Shown: positions 24,735 through 33,017 of the stretch, in pieces | How the letters are laid out: each line of letters begins with the position of its first letter | Position numbering within the stretch: the first letter of the stretch is position 1 | NCBI RefSeq assembly: GCF_900101295.1 | Contig: NZ_FOIL01000030.1 | Span: 1-39,209, forward strand | Direction of reading: 5' to 3' | DNA: 39,209 bases | Source of the DNA: [Clostridium] aminophilum | Lineage (GTDB): Bacteria > Bacillota > Clostridia > Lachnospirales > Lachnospiraceae | Made by a program: the position numbers and the translations under genes | The notes under the pieces: model-generated | What the model saw: only the letters and a program-made list of their open reading frames with translations | Told to the model about the DNA's origin: nothing | The model's database searches: none

Positions 24735-24748
24735 TACATGAGTGCTAA
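24722..24748. promoter_or_regulatory. CIRCE operator (HrcA binding site)
   Basis: TTAGCACTG, 9 nt, GAGTGCTAA: the canonical CIRCE palindrome TTAGCACTC-N9-GAGTGCTAA with one mismatch in the left arm. It overlaps the -35 box of the clpB promoter, so bound HrcA would block RNA polymerase. Confidence 0.93.
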
Positions 24749-24768
24749 TATTTTTAAGACAGAATAAA

Positions 24769-24792
24769 CGGAGGCAGGATTTCCTGCCTCCG
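24769..24792 (-). terminator. terminator of the prepilin-like operon
   Basis: A perfect 10-bp stem CGGAGGCAGG / CCTGCCTCCG with a 4-nt loop, followed on the minus strand by TTTATTCT. It lies about 50 nt after the stop of the giant prepilin-like gene and insulates it from clpB. Confidence 0.85.
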
Positions 24793-24840
24793 CAAAATCA
24801 AATACAACTGATTTTCATCTCCCACAAGAAAACTGCATCC

Positions 24841-27800
24841 TTATGGGTTCTCTATCATCTGTCCCAAATTTGTCTCGTACAGCCCGTGCTGAAACGTCGT
24901 GTCGGTAAACTGATAGTCCGAAACAATTCCTCCGTAATTGATCGTCTTTACCAGATAATCCAGCGTCGAGTTCGCGATCCGGATGACCGTCAGCACACCC
25001 GGATTACTCTGAATCAGCTGTGCGAGCGTTGAACCGGTGATATGAACATCCCGAACCGTACCCTGACTGGTACCGACCAGATTGCTGATGTTCGAATTCG
25101 AGATATGAAGCCCGTCAATTGCGCCGCCGTAATAAATCGTATTCACCAGATAAGAACCGGTGGAATTTGCGATGTGCAGATCTTCAATCCGTCCCTGCAT
25201 CGACGTGGAAAGAATCGACGTGAAGGACGAGTCCGTAATATGAACACCGCGGATAACTCCGGTTTCATACATTACCTCTGCCAGATAAGGGAACGTTGCA
25301 TTCGTAATATGCAAATTCTGAATGGTTCCCTGAACCGCGCCTGCAAAAATCGGCTTGCTCAGATGATCCAGCGTATAGTACTTGTTGTCCGGTCCCTTGT
25401 CTGCCTCGAACACCGCTCCGTTTGCAATGGAAAGGAACGATTGGTTCTCGTAAGAGCCGTCACCGTTCTTCGGCATTGCGATGCTCTCGTCTGCCGGCAC
25501 CGTAGTTCCGCCGCTTCCGCACATCGTGAAGCTGACTTTTGCCGGATCGAACGTAATATCCAGATCCTGCTTTACCGTAGTGTGTCCGCCGCCGGTGATT
25601 GTCAGATATGAACCGCTGATCTTCACGCCGTCCAACTGAGCAAGCATATTCAGCTGATGTGCGCTCCGGATCCGGTGATAATAGGTTCCGTCCCCGTTCG
25701 GAGTACCGGCCTTTTCCATATAAATTCCCGTTTCATCCGGCCCCTTGACCTCGCCGGCAAAGAACGGAAGAAATTCAAATACTGCAAACGGATGGTTGGG
25801 ATCATTTCCGAACTCCATCACCGTTCCGTCCTGCCCGGCCTGATAGGTGTAATTCGGTGTGTAACGATACGCATACACCTTATATCCGCTCAGTGAGAGC
25901 AGAGACTCCATCTCCGTGTACTCAACAAATGCATCCGTCAGCAGATGGCTTTCCTGCATCCAGTAACCATTCGTCGCACCGTTGTTGAACTCATTTCGGC
26001 CGGCATATCCAACCTTCAGGCTTGCCAGATTCAGATCTGTGAGATCATTCTTCTCAACTAGAAGATATCCATCCTGCTTGATATATTTCCCGTGTTCCGT
26101 CACGAAAACACTGCCCCTCAGCGACTCATCGTTTCCGGCCGAGGATACATAGTGATAAACCATATTGCCGAGTGTGTATCCGGCCGTTGGATCTTTCCGC
26201 TCACAGGTGTAACCTTCAAAATAGATATTCGGATCACCCTCAATCCACTCGTAATAGATCAGACCGAAGTCCCCCGTGATTTCGCTCGGTGTAACGCTTA
26301 TCGGCTCCGGCACCGTCCAGTCTCCGGTGTGATACTTCACCTCATTCCGGGTGTCGCCGCCGTCCAGCTGGTCCACCGTCTTGTACGGGAAGAGCGCGTT
26401 TCCGCCCGCGTCTTTCAGCGTCGCGTCATAGGGTTTATCTTTCCACTTCGCCTCCGCTCTTGCGGTGGCAAAGAAAGCGCTGCCGTCGCCGGTGGTTGCC
26501 TTCGTCACGCCGGAGATGGCTCCTGCGCCGGCCCCTTCCAGTGTCTGGTTATAATTCACACCCTGCAGGAAGAAATCTCCGGTAAAGGTTCCTGTTCCCG
26601 GCTGTGCGCCGGCAAATCCGCCCACCGCATTGAGTCCGTCCGACGTGTATACCAGGCCTGTGCTGTAGCAGGTCTCAACGGCAAATGCTCCCGATCCGTC
26701 GGCAATGATGCCCACAAGACCGCCGGAGCCGTTCTCCGTCACATTCTTTTCGCGGTAAACCGATCCGGTCGAGTATGAGTGACGGATCTCCACCGGTCCT
26801 TTCAGATAACCGATAAGACCGCCAGCCGCCAGCGTCTTCACATTCGGATGAACAGAGGACGTCTTTGCACAGATATTCCAGCGCCCCTGCACGTAATCGG
26901 CCGCGCTCCCGGCGGTATACGGTGCATTCGTCCGGAACGCGCCGTCAGCCGTTCTTCCGCCGTAATAACATTTGTCAATCAGAGATCCCGCCGAAACCTT
27001 CATGGAACCGACCAGACCGCCCGCCGCCTGTTCAAAGGCAGCCGCATTCACGCTGCTCAGCAGCGTTCCTCCGGACTTCACATAGCAGCTCGCAAAGGAT
27101 TCCGTCATCACCAGTTTCGGCGCGGTTCCGCTATCGGTCGAGCAGTCACCGATGAGACCGCCTGCCGCCCTTGCGCCGTTTATCATATCCGGATAAACGG
27201 CATCCGTGCTGCAGCCCTCTTCTGTTCTTGCAAGGAAGGAGCTGCTCTCCACGGTCACGTCCTTTGCCCGGATCCGTCCGGCAAGGCCGCCCGCCGACTC
27301 CACGGTCGATACGATCGAAAATCCTTCGGTCGCATTCGCCTCAACGGATTTCAGAGAGAGAGATTCTCCCCATCCGTCGCCGATCACGCCGCCCGCAAAA
27401 CTGTCGCGGCCTTTCGCATTGATCTCCATCTGACGGACTAAAATCCGGACATTCTCCAGCGACGTCGCCTCCGCATGCGGAGCGATCATGCCGACGATGC
27501 CGCCCGCCGAACCGGCTTCCGTCCGGATCCGGATGGGAGCCGCCGGCGTCGCCGTCGCCGGGTCCTCGCTGGCCGAAAGCGTGCAGTCCTTCATCGAGAG
27601 CGACGCATGCTCCGACACATAACCGACAAATCCGCCGATGTTCTCTACATTCGTGGCTGCCGGGAAATTGACCGTATCAATCTTACAATCCTGCAGCGAT
27701 ACCTGACCGTTCACCGGCACACGGCCGACGAGAACGCCGATGTCGGAAGAACTTCCCGGGGTATCGATGGTCACGTGATCCAGTGTCAGCCGGAGAATCT

Positions 27801-29184
27801 CCATGGGCACGGGGTTCCCCAGCCCGTCCGTCAGTACCGGCGGTTCGGCGAACATGCCGACTTTCCCGGCCGCATCCGACGCGATCTCCAGATTCTTTAT
27901 CGTGTAGAAGTTTCCGTCAAATAATTTCAGATCATCATTTTCGATGCTTCGCAGCGCCGGCGCATGACCGCTCTCATTCCAGTTGAAGCTGTCCTGAAGC
28001 GACGCCTCCGTAATCAGGATCTGATCTCTCGAGGCGCTGTTCACGCCGGAAAATGCCACGCTCAGGTTCTGCAGATGCCGCGCCGTCCGGATGTAGGCAA
28101 TTTTTGCCGGGCTCGACGCATCCCCGGCGTCGTCAACGGACGCGAACAGACTGTTCGTCTCCACCGTCGCCGACTCTTCTTTTCCGGTTGAATCCGTCAC
28201 GGTAACAGTAATGATAAGATTCTCTCCCGGAATCATTCCCGGGAAGAGATCCGCAAAATGTTTCTCCGACGGCCGGTCCGGATCCGCCGAAATAATCAGG
28301 TTATCGAGCGTCACTCTCGCCAGATTCCCCGCATCGAAATCCGAACTTTGGATCGTGCGGCTGACTTCATTGCCGCTCGTCTCTCCCCGGATGGTCATCT
28401 TCGTCTCAGACCGGTTCGGATTCACGATATTTACGACGAGGTCGTCTTCATTGTCCACTGTGACCGCAAGCGTCTTCAGAATCTCCACGGTTCCTTCGCT
28501 GGACTCAGCCGCCGCTCCGCCATAGTATCCGAGAAGAGCTCCGCCCGCCTCTTTCTCATACTGATAGCGCTTGTCTCGATTCTCATCCTTTCGGGATTCA
28601 TTCAATCCCGGATAGGCCGCGGACGACGGATCCTCAATGTCGGAAAACTTCTTCCAGTGCTTCCGGTCCGGCATCATGACATCCGTATACCACACGCCGT
28701 AGACAACCGCCGTCTCCTCGTCATACTCGATGACAAAACTGTTTCCGCGAATGGTCGAGTCCACCGCAAAAGCCGGAAGAATCGCATTCGTGTAATCCCG
28801 GGCCACCGTGCTGCCACGGTAACTCAGATCGTCGCTGGTCAGATACCGGAATGAATCGTCATTCCACGCGATATCATCCGGAAAATCCGACGGCTCCGCC
28901 ATCGCCTTGGAGAGTCGTTCGCCTCCATCTTCCTCCAGCGCCTTATCCCGGGCGACGAGCTGCTTCCATTTGCCGCTGGCCTTCGCCACCGCCAGATGAT
29001 TCTGCGCGGCAAGAAAAATCTCTTTTGCGGAATTATTCAGTCCGAACAGCCGCACCTTCCGCTGATGCTGAACAAAGGCGAAGCCGCCTGCCCCCGCGAG
29101 TATAATCAGGATTGCGACAACGACCAACAGTTCCGCGAGGGAATATCCCATCTTCCATCTGTTTCGATTCTTTCTCTTCTGCAT
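24841..29184 (-). CDS. giant prepilin-like surface protein with GLUG and C-terminal repeats
   Basis: A 1447-residue protein. The first residues (MQKRKNRNRWKMG) form a basic leader ending in Gly, followed by YSLAELLVVVAILIILAGAG with Glu at +5, a class III prepilin cleavage and methylation site. A helical pilin-like stem follows to about residue 75. Residues about 485-880 hold about nine GLUG-like segments (AGGLVGSM, GGLIGYL, GGLVGII and similar, each followed by a Cys- or Tyr-containing strand), a repeat of bacterial surface proteins. Residues about 1285-1440 hold seven 21-23-residue repeats. Typical pilins have 120-200 residues, so this is a minor or tip-type subunit at most. GGAGA precedes the ATG at 29184. 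It is the last gene of a four-gene operon. Confidence 0.8.
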   Translation of the reverse strand: MQKRKNRNRWKMGYSLAELLVVVAILIILAGAGGFAFVQHQRKVRLFGLNNSAKEIFLAAQNHLAVAKASGKWKQLVARDKALEEDGGERLSKAMAEPSDFPDDIAWNDDSFRYLTSDDLSYRGSTVARDYTNAILPAFAVDSTIRGNSFVIEYDEETAVVYGVWYTDVMMPDRKHWKKFSDIEDPSSAAYPGLNESRKDENRDKRYQYEKEAGGALLGYYGGAAAESSEGTVEILKTLAVTVDNEDDLVVNIVNPNRSETKMTIRGETSGNEVSRTIQSSDFDAGNLARVTLDNLIISADPDRPSEKHFADLFPGMIPGENLIITVTVTDSTGKEESATVETNSLFASVDDAGDASSPAKIAYIRTARHLQNLSVAFSGVNSASRDQILITEASLQDSFNWNESGHAPALRSIENDDLKLFDGNFYTIKNLEIASDAAGKVGMFAEPPVLTDGLGNPVPMEILRLTLDHVTIDTPGSSSDIGVLVGRVPVNGQVSLQDCKIDTVNFPAATNVENIGGFVGYVSEHASLSMKDCTLSASEDPATATPAAPIRIRTEAGSAGGIVGMIAPHAEATSLENVRILVRQMEINAKGRDSFAGGVIGDGWGESLSLKSVEANATEGFSIVSTVESAGGLAGRIRAKDVTVESSSFLARTEEGCSTDAVYPDMINGARAAGGLIGDCSTDSGTAPKLVMTESFASCYVKSGGTLLSSVNAAAFEQAAGGLVGSMKVSAGSLIDKCYYGGRTADGAFRTNAPYTAGSAADYVQGRWNICAKTSSVHPNVKTLAAGGLIGYLKGPVEIRHSYSTGSVYREKNVTENGSGGLVGIIADGSGAFAVETCYSTGLVYTSDGLNAVGGFAGAQPGTGTFTGDFFLQGVNYNQTLEGAGAGAISGVTKATTGDGSAFFATARAEAKWKDKPYDATLKDAGGNALFPYKTVDQLDGGDTRNEVKYHTGDWTVPEPISVTPSEITGDFGLIYYEWIEGDPNIYFEGYTCERKDPTAGYTLGNMVYHYVSSAGNDESLRGSVFVTEHGKYIKQDGYLLVEKNDLTDLNLASLKVGYAGRNEFNNGATNGYWMQESHLLTDAFVEYTEMESLLSLSGYKVYAYRYTPNYTYQAGQDGTVMEFGNDPNHPFAVFEFLPFFAGEVKGPDETGIYMEKAGTPNGDGTYYHRIRSAHQLNMLAQLDGVKISGSYLTITGGGHTTVKQDLDITFDPAKVSFTMCGSGGTTVPADESIAMPKNGDGSYENQSFLSIANGAVFEADKGPDNKYYTLDHLSKPIFAGAVQGTIQNLHITNATFPYLAEVMYETGVIRGVHITDSSFTSILSTSMQGRIEDLHIANSTGSYLVNTIYYGGAIDGLHISNSNISNLVGTSQGTVRDVHITGSTLAQLIQSNPGVLTVIRIANSTLDYLVKTINYGGIVSDYQFTDTTFQHGLYETNLGQMIENP

Positions 29185-29216
29185 ATGCTCTCCGGCTTTC
29201 CTGTTATTTATAAAAA

Positions 29217-29792
29217 TCAATCGAACGCCGTCTGCGTCACCATCGACTGCACGACAACGGCCTGACTGGCAAGCTGCGAATCCGCCGGCGCTCCGACCGC
29301 CCGGACCGTAACGGTAAAAAGAAACTGTCCGTTCTCACAGTCATCCCATGTCACTTCGTTGTACAGGCCGTCCGTCTTTGTCCGCGCAGAGACCAGCGGA
29401 AATTCCGCCGCCGGATCATCCAGTCCTCTCTCCTCTGCCGTCACGGTATCCGCCGTGACCTGAATTCCTTTTACCGGATCATTGGAAAATGTCAGATACA
29501 TCTTCTGATCCTCGCAGTAAATCTCCATCGTCTGTGCTCCGCCCTCTTCCGACAGATTGCTCTTCGACGATGTCCTCAGCTCGGAGGAAAGCACCGTGAT
29601 CGTCGTTCCGAGAAGCGTCTCCGCATCCGCCTTCAGCGTCATCTGCCGGTAAACGCGGATCGCCGTCGTCAGGCCTGCTGCCGCGCCGGTCATAACCAGA
29701 CTCATGATCAGAATGGCGGTCAGCAGTTCCGCCAGAGAGACGCCCGTCGAAGAATGCCATATTCTGTTTTTAAAGAATTCTCTCATCTTCAT
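29217..29792 (-). CDS. prepilin-like protein (type IV pilin / pseudopilin)
   Basis: A 191-residue protein with a short basic leader (MKMREFFKNRIWHSSTG) and the prepilin motif VSLAELLTAILIMSLVMTGA, Glu at +5, hydrophobic to about residue 37, followed by an amphipathic helix (VYRQMTLKADAETLLGTTIT). The globular part (about 75-191) is beta-rich and ends QSMVTQTAFD. The size and pattern fit a minor pseudopilin of the GspI/J or ComG type, but no subfamily is certain. GGGA precedes the ATG. It lies 32 nt before the start of the giant prepilin-like gene. A prepilin peptidase would be needed in trans. Confidence 0.8.
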   Translation of the reverse strand: MKMREFFKNRIWHSSTGVSLAELLTAILIMSLVMTGAAAGLTTAIRVYRQMTLKADAETLLGTTITVLSSELRTSSKSNLSEEGGAQTMEIYCEDQKMYLTFSNDPVKGIQVTADTVTAEERGLDDPAAEFPLVSARTKTDGLYNEVTWDDCENGQFLFTVTVRAVGAPADSQLASQAVVVQSMVTQTAFD

Positions 29793-29819
29793 TCGATCCC
29801 TGCCTCTCCTGTAAAGAAA

Positions 29820-30233
29820 TTACCGCACCGTGTAGAAATAGTACGGATACCGGCTTGCAGCCTCCGTGTCTGTCCCGCCGGACTGGGTTCGCGGTGTATA
29901 TCTGTAAAATGATATATCTTCCGATGCGCCGAGGGTACCGTTGATCATGGAGTGAGCCAGATTGCTGTCCACGCTGCGGATATTGATTTTCTGTATCGTA
30001 TTATCCTTCGTCAGATTCGGCTCACTGTCCGGGTCGTCCCCGCCGATTCTCATTTCCATCGTATTATGCGCCCGCATAAACATCTGATAACCGGTCTCCG
30101 CGTTGCTGATCACCTTTTTCGAAATCATCACCAGCGAAGCGAAAATCACAGATCCGAACGTGACAAATAAGAGTGCAACCAGTGTCTCAGGGATAGTCTC
30201 TCCCCGTTTTGATCTCAATTTTCGAATTCTCAT
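29820..30233 (-). CDS. small prepilin-like protein
   Basis: A 137-residue protein. The leader MRIRKLRSKRG is followed by ETIPETLVALLFVTFGSVIFAS, again Gly-cleavage type with Glu at +5 and a single hydrophobic helix. The remainder is short and polar, with SEDISFYRYTPR and a C-terminal YPYYFYTVR. It resembles class III prepilins in N-terminus only. The ATG at 30233 is chosen over a GTG at 30242 because GGGAG lies 8 nt upstream of it. It lies 27 nt before the next gene and 18 nt after the previous one, clearly in one operon. Confidence 0.72.
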   Translation of the reverse strand: MRIRKLRSKRGETIPETLVALLFVTFGSVIFASLVMISKKVISNAETGYQMFMRAHNTMEMRIGGDDPDSEPNLTKDNTIQKINIRSVDSNLAHSMINGTLGASEDISFYRYTPRTQSGGTDTEAASRYPYYFYTVR

Positions 30234-30251
30234 CGTCCTCACTCCCTGTCT

Positions 30252-31265
30252 TTAATCTCCATCCTCCGCGTCCTTCGGATTGATCACCGTGATAACCGCA
30301 TCCTTCCAGCCAATCTCACTGAGTCCCACCTTGCGGGTTACACGAACCGAATACAGCTCCGGCTCATCCTCGTCTCCGTCATCTTCTTCGCCGTCGTCTT
30401 CCTCCGGCTCCACCTTCTCGATCTTTACGATCTGCTCATATTTCACGTTGATGTTTTTCGCCGGAATGCGCACGATCAGGTACATCGGTGATTTCCGGTA
30501 TGCCTCTTCTTCTTTTGCCAGCGCGTTCCGCTCCGTTTCCGTTGCTCCCTCCACCGTGTAGAGGTACGCCGTGATCCCCAGATTCTCATCCATCTCAACC
30601 CTGGCATAGACACTTTCCACCCCGTCGATCGAAGCAGAACCGTTCTTCTTCGGCGTCATGCAGACAACCTGATATTTCACAGGTTCCGTTCCGGCGTCAC
30701 CTTTGTCCCAGGACCGGTTTGCCGGCGTCACGGAATCAGCCAGCGTGTCTTCCCAGCCATGAAAAAGCTGGCCGTCGCCATTGCCCCACTTCTCATCCAC
30801 GACCTCGCGCGCCATATTGTCCGCAAGTTCCGAGAGTTTCTCCGTTATCGCCGTTCCGGAAATGTTCAGCGGGTCCCCTCCGCGCTCCGGGTACGGCTCG
30901 TCGCCCCCGGTAAAATCCTCATTCTGCGGATCTTCGGTCTCATCGACCACATACGTCTTGCTGAGTGTCCGCGCCGTGCGAAATGTTCTCGCTCCCATCT
31001 TCTCTGACAGGAGATTGGCCGCGGATACCAGCTGATAGCGCTCCTCCGCGCCGGTATCGACCTGTGAAATCCGGCCCGCCGCCGTTCCGGCGACTGCCAG
31101 CAGAACCGTACCGATAATCGTGCAGAATGCAAAATACAGCAGAGCCGCAATCAGCGACATGCCGCTGTTATCCTTTATCTTTCTGTAGATCCTGTTCTTC
31201 ACGATACCTGCCTTCCCACCTGACGAATCATCGGTTTCCTCCTGAATCGTCAGATACTTCCGCAT
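30252..31265 (-). CDS. prepilin-like protein without Glu5, acidic tail
   Basis: The first gene of the operon. Hydrophobic helix MSLIAALLYFAFCTIIGTVLL follows a basic stretch (KNRIYRKIKDNSG) as in prepilins, but the +5 residue is Ala, not Glu. Members with this change usually sit at the pilus tip, like GspK. The 337-residue frame has an alternative GTG start at 31202, giving a normal 14-residue leader with GGGAAGG upstream; I give the longer ATG frame but think GTG is quite possible. A very acidic segment (EEDDGEEDDGDEDEPE) lies near residues 290-305, then SVRVTRKVGLSEIGWKDAVI. The extracellular domain is not recognised. Confidence 0.7.
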   Translation of the reverse strand: MRKYLTIQEETDDSSGGKAGIVKNRIYRKIKDNSGMSLIAALLYFAFCTIIGTVLLAVAGTAAGRISQVDTGAEERYQLVSAANLLSEKMGARTFRTARTLSKTYVVDETEDPQNEDFTGGDEPYPERGGDPLNISGTAITEKLSELADNMAREVVDEKWGNGDGQLFHGWEDTLADSVTPANRSWDKGDAGTEPVKYQVVCMTPKKNGSASIDGVESVYARVEMDENLGITAYLYTVEGATETERNALAKEEEAYRKSPMYLIVRIPAKNINVKYEQIVKIEKVEPEEDDGEEDDGDEDEPELYSVRVTRKVGLSEIGWKDAVITVINPKDAEDGD

Positions 31266-31383
31266 TTTCGCCTGTCTTCGTGTTCCGATAAACGGTTTCC
31301 TTTTTCGGTCCGGACCTGTCAGCGATACCTCCGCCGATATCCCGGATTCCTTCCGTTACACCTTTCGGCCATGGACGTCCGCA

Positions 31384-31662
31384 TCACATCCCGAAGGTCT
31401 TCAGAACCACACCCAGCGCCGCCAGCACCGCAAAGGTCATGCAGGTTCCGGCAAGGCTGAACTTGCTGTTTGGCGTGTGGCAGTACGGGCACTCAAACCC
31501 GTACGTCATGCTCAGCGCCTTCCATCCGGTCAGCTTCTTCACGCTCACCTCCCGGCCGCACCTGCGGCAGATGCATTTGGTGACAAAAGTGGCCTTCTCC
31601 AGCTCCGTCGGCTGATTGGCTTCGTTCTTCGTGCGGATCAGATTCTTATTCTTGGAACTCAT
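31384..31662 (-). CDS. small zinc-ribbon membrane protein, unknown
   Basis: A 92-residue protein with two Cys pairs, CICRRCG (about 31-37) and CPYC (about 58-61), making a four-Cys zinc ribbon, followed by a C-terminal hydrophobic helix (TCMTFAVLAALGVVLKTFGM). The N-terminus is basic and polar, so the ribbon is probably cytoplasmic with a tail anchor. No named family was recognised. GGAG lies 7 nt before the ATG. A promoter at 31762-31790 and a hairpin in the leader precede it. It lies 118 nt upstream of the prepilin-like operon on the same strand and may be cotranscribed with it. Confidence 0.7.
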   Translation of the reverse strand: MSSKNKNLIRTKNEANQPTELEKATFVTKCICRRCGREVSVKKLTGWKALSMTYGFECPYCHTPNSKFSLAGTCMTFAVLAALGVVLKTFGM

Positions 31663-31678
31663 TGTATTCTCCTGTATC

Positions 31679-31709
31679 CCCGGATCTCATCCTATATGGA
31701 AGATCCGGG
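31679..31709 (-). promoter_or_regulatory. leader hairpin before the zinc-ribbon gene
   Basis: CCCGGATCT (31679-31687) is perfectly inverted at 31701-31709. The hairpin lies 4-5 nt upstream of the AGGAG ribosome site in the transcript from the promoter at 31762-31790, so it could affect translation start. No T-run follows, so it is not a terminator. Confidence 0.45.
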
Positions 31710-31761
31710 CTGTTTTGCTCATGAAAGAATTTCTCATTAAAATGTATAATTTCTTAATTCT

Positions 31762-31790
31762 ATTATAATTCGGTATGAATCCCTATTCAA
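31762..31790 (-). promoter_or_regulatory. promoter upstream of the zinc-ribbon gene and prepilin-like operon
   Basis: Minus-strand TTGAAT (31790-31785) and TATAAT (31767-31762), spaced 17 bp. It lies 94 nt before the zinc-ribbon ATG, directly beside the left copy of the direct repeat at 31813-31886. Confidence 0.7.
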
Positions 31791-31812
31791 GAAAACGCTG
31801 CAAATGTTGTCG

Positions 31813-31886
31813 AAAAGTCCGTATCTTCTGATTCCTTATCAATGTCCCCCATAAGGTGCATCCGCAACCGAAACATGAAATGTGAT
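31813..31886. repeat. left copy of a ~61-bp direct repeat plus repeat core
   Basis: Bases 31813-31874 match 37055-37115 with two substitutions and one indel by eye, in the same orientation. Immediately after it comes CATGAAATGTGAT (31874-31886), the core of the 32-bp units at 37143-37295. The two copies bracket the LysR/MBL/TRAP module. This is probably the remnant end of a mobile element. Confidence 0.8.
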
Positions 31887-31908
31887 GAGGTGCTTGAAAG
31901 TCCGGGGC

Positions 31909-32844
31909 TTACTCTCGTGTATCCGGGGGGAGATTATAATAATCCAGTACATAATCCCAGAAATCAGCAGCTGCTTCTGAGAGAAGTACCCTTTTCTTTC
32001 GCAGGAGAGAAACATTCCGTCTTGCATGATATCCCTGAATCTTCATTGCCTTCATACCGGGACACAGGGCGCGCGCATTATCCAAACAGCACTCCGGAAG
32101 AAATGCAATCGCATTTCCGGAATTGATCATCTGCATTTTCATCAAAAAATCATCGGTCTGGAAATACGTGTGCGGCCAAAATCCGGCATTCTTGCAGATC
32201 TGATAGGTAATATCATGGAAAAACGGGGTGTCCGCTTTCATCGTGATAAACGGTGCTTCTTTCAGCTGTGTCAGATCCACCGTATCCGTGTGATCTGTCA
32301 ATTCATGAAATCCCGGAAATTCAGGTCCGATTACCAGATAATGATCTTCCGAAAACAGTTTTTGCCGGACCCAAAACTGATCCGCTGTGGTTTCCTCAGA
32401 GGAATCGGCATAACTCCGAAGAATAAAATCAATGGTCTGATCGCTTTCCGACGTTTTCTGATCATAAAAACTCTGAAAAACCATGAAATCCGTTTTGGGA
32501 TTCAGTCGTGAATACCCATCGATGCACAGCCAGAGAATGGGGGCAAAACACCAGCACGAGATCGTAATTGTTCCTGTGACGTCGTATACTGTCTGCTTTG
32601 CACTGAGAATACCGGAATCGAGATAATTGATCGAAAGTTTTGCGTTTTCATAAAACCGCCGTCCGTTCTGGTTCAGCCGGATACGATTTCCTACCCGGTC
32701 AAAAAGAGAAACTCCGAGCTCCTTCTCCAGAGAAGAGATCGCCTTGCTCAGCGTCGGCTGCGTGATATTTAGCAAATCTGCTGTTTTTGAAATGTGTTCA
32801 TTCCGTACAACTTCAATAAAATAACGAATCTGTCTGAGGTCCAT
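31909..32844 (-). CDS. LysR-type transcriptional regulator
   Basis: A 311-residue LTTR. The N-terminal winged helix (1-60: MDLRQIRYFIEVVRNEHISK, then ADLLNITQPTLSKAISSLEKEL and GVSLFDRVGNRIRLNQNG) is complete, and the linker helix and two-lobed effector domain follow. It is transcribed away from the metallo-beta-lactamase and TRAP genes, the standard arrangement for an LTTR controlling the divergent operon in response to a pathway metabolite. The ATG at 32844 is used because it starts the conserved HTH and AGGA lies 8 nt upstream. The 3' end comes within 25 bp of the direct repeat. The effector is probably a compound linked to the transported carboxylate; this is an inference. Confidence 0.9.
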   Translation of the reverse strand: MDLRQIRYFIEVVRNEHISKTADLLNITQPTLSKAISSLEKELGVSLFDRVGNRIRLNQNGRRFYENAKLSINYLDSGILSAKQTVYDVTGTITISCWCFAPILWLCIDGYSRLNPKTDFMVFQSFYDQKTSESDQTIDFILRSYADSSEETTADQFWVRQKLFSEDHYLVIGPEFPGFHELTDHTDTVDLTQLKEAPFITMKADTPFFHDITYQICKNAGFWPHTYFQTDDFLMKMQMINSGNAIAFLPECCLDNARALCPGMKAMKIQGYHARRNVSLLRKKRVLLSEAAADFWDYVLDYYNLPPDTRE

Positions 32845-32903
32845 CGTCTTATCCTTTTCTCTTTGCACAATCGTTCGCGTGTTTTTATTATTCCTTTTTG
32901 GCT

Positions 32904-32932
32904 ATAATAGCATATCGAGGGTGAAATTGTAA
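32904..32932 (-). promoter_or_regulatory. promoter of the lysR-type gene
   Basis: Minus-strand TTACAA (32932-32927) and TATTAT (32909-32904), 17-bp spacing. A TATAAT also reads on the plus strand at 32903-32908 without a good -35 box. The LTTR site itself was not identified. Confidence 0.5.
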
Positions 32933-33017
32933 GCATGCAGTATTTGGCTTAATCTATATCTGTAATAAAAAACAAGGCAAGCGCGCAAAGCCGGTTTTAT
33001 AGCAAAGGGGGAATGAA

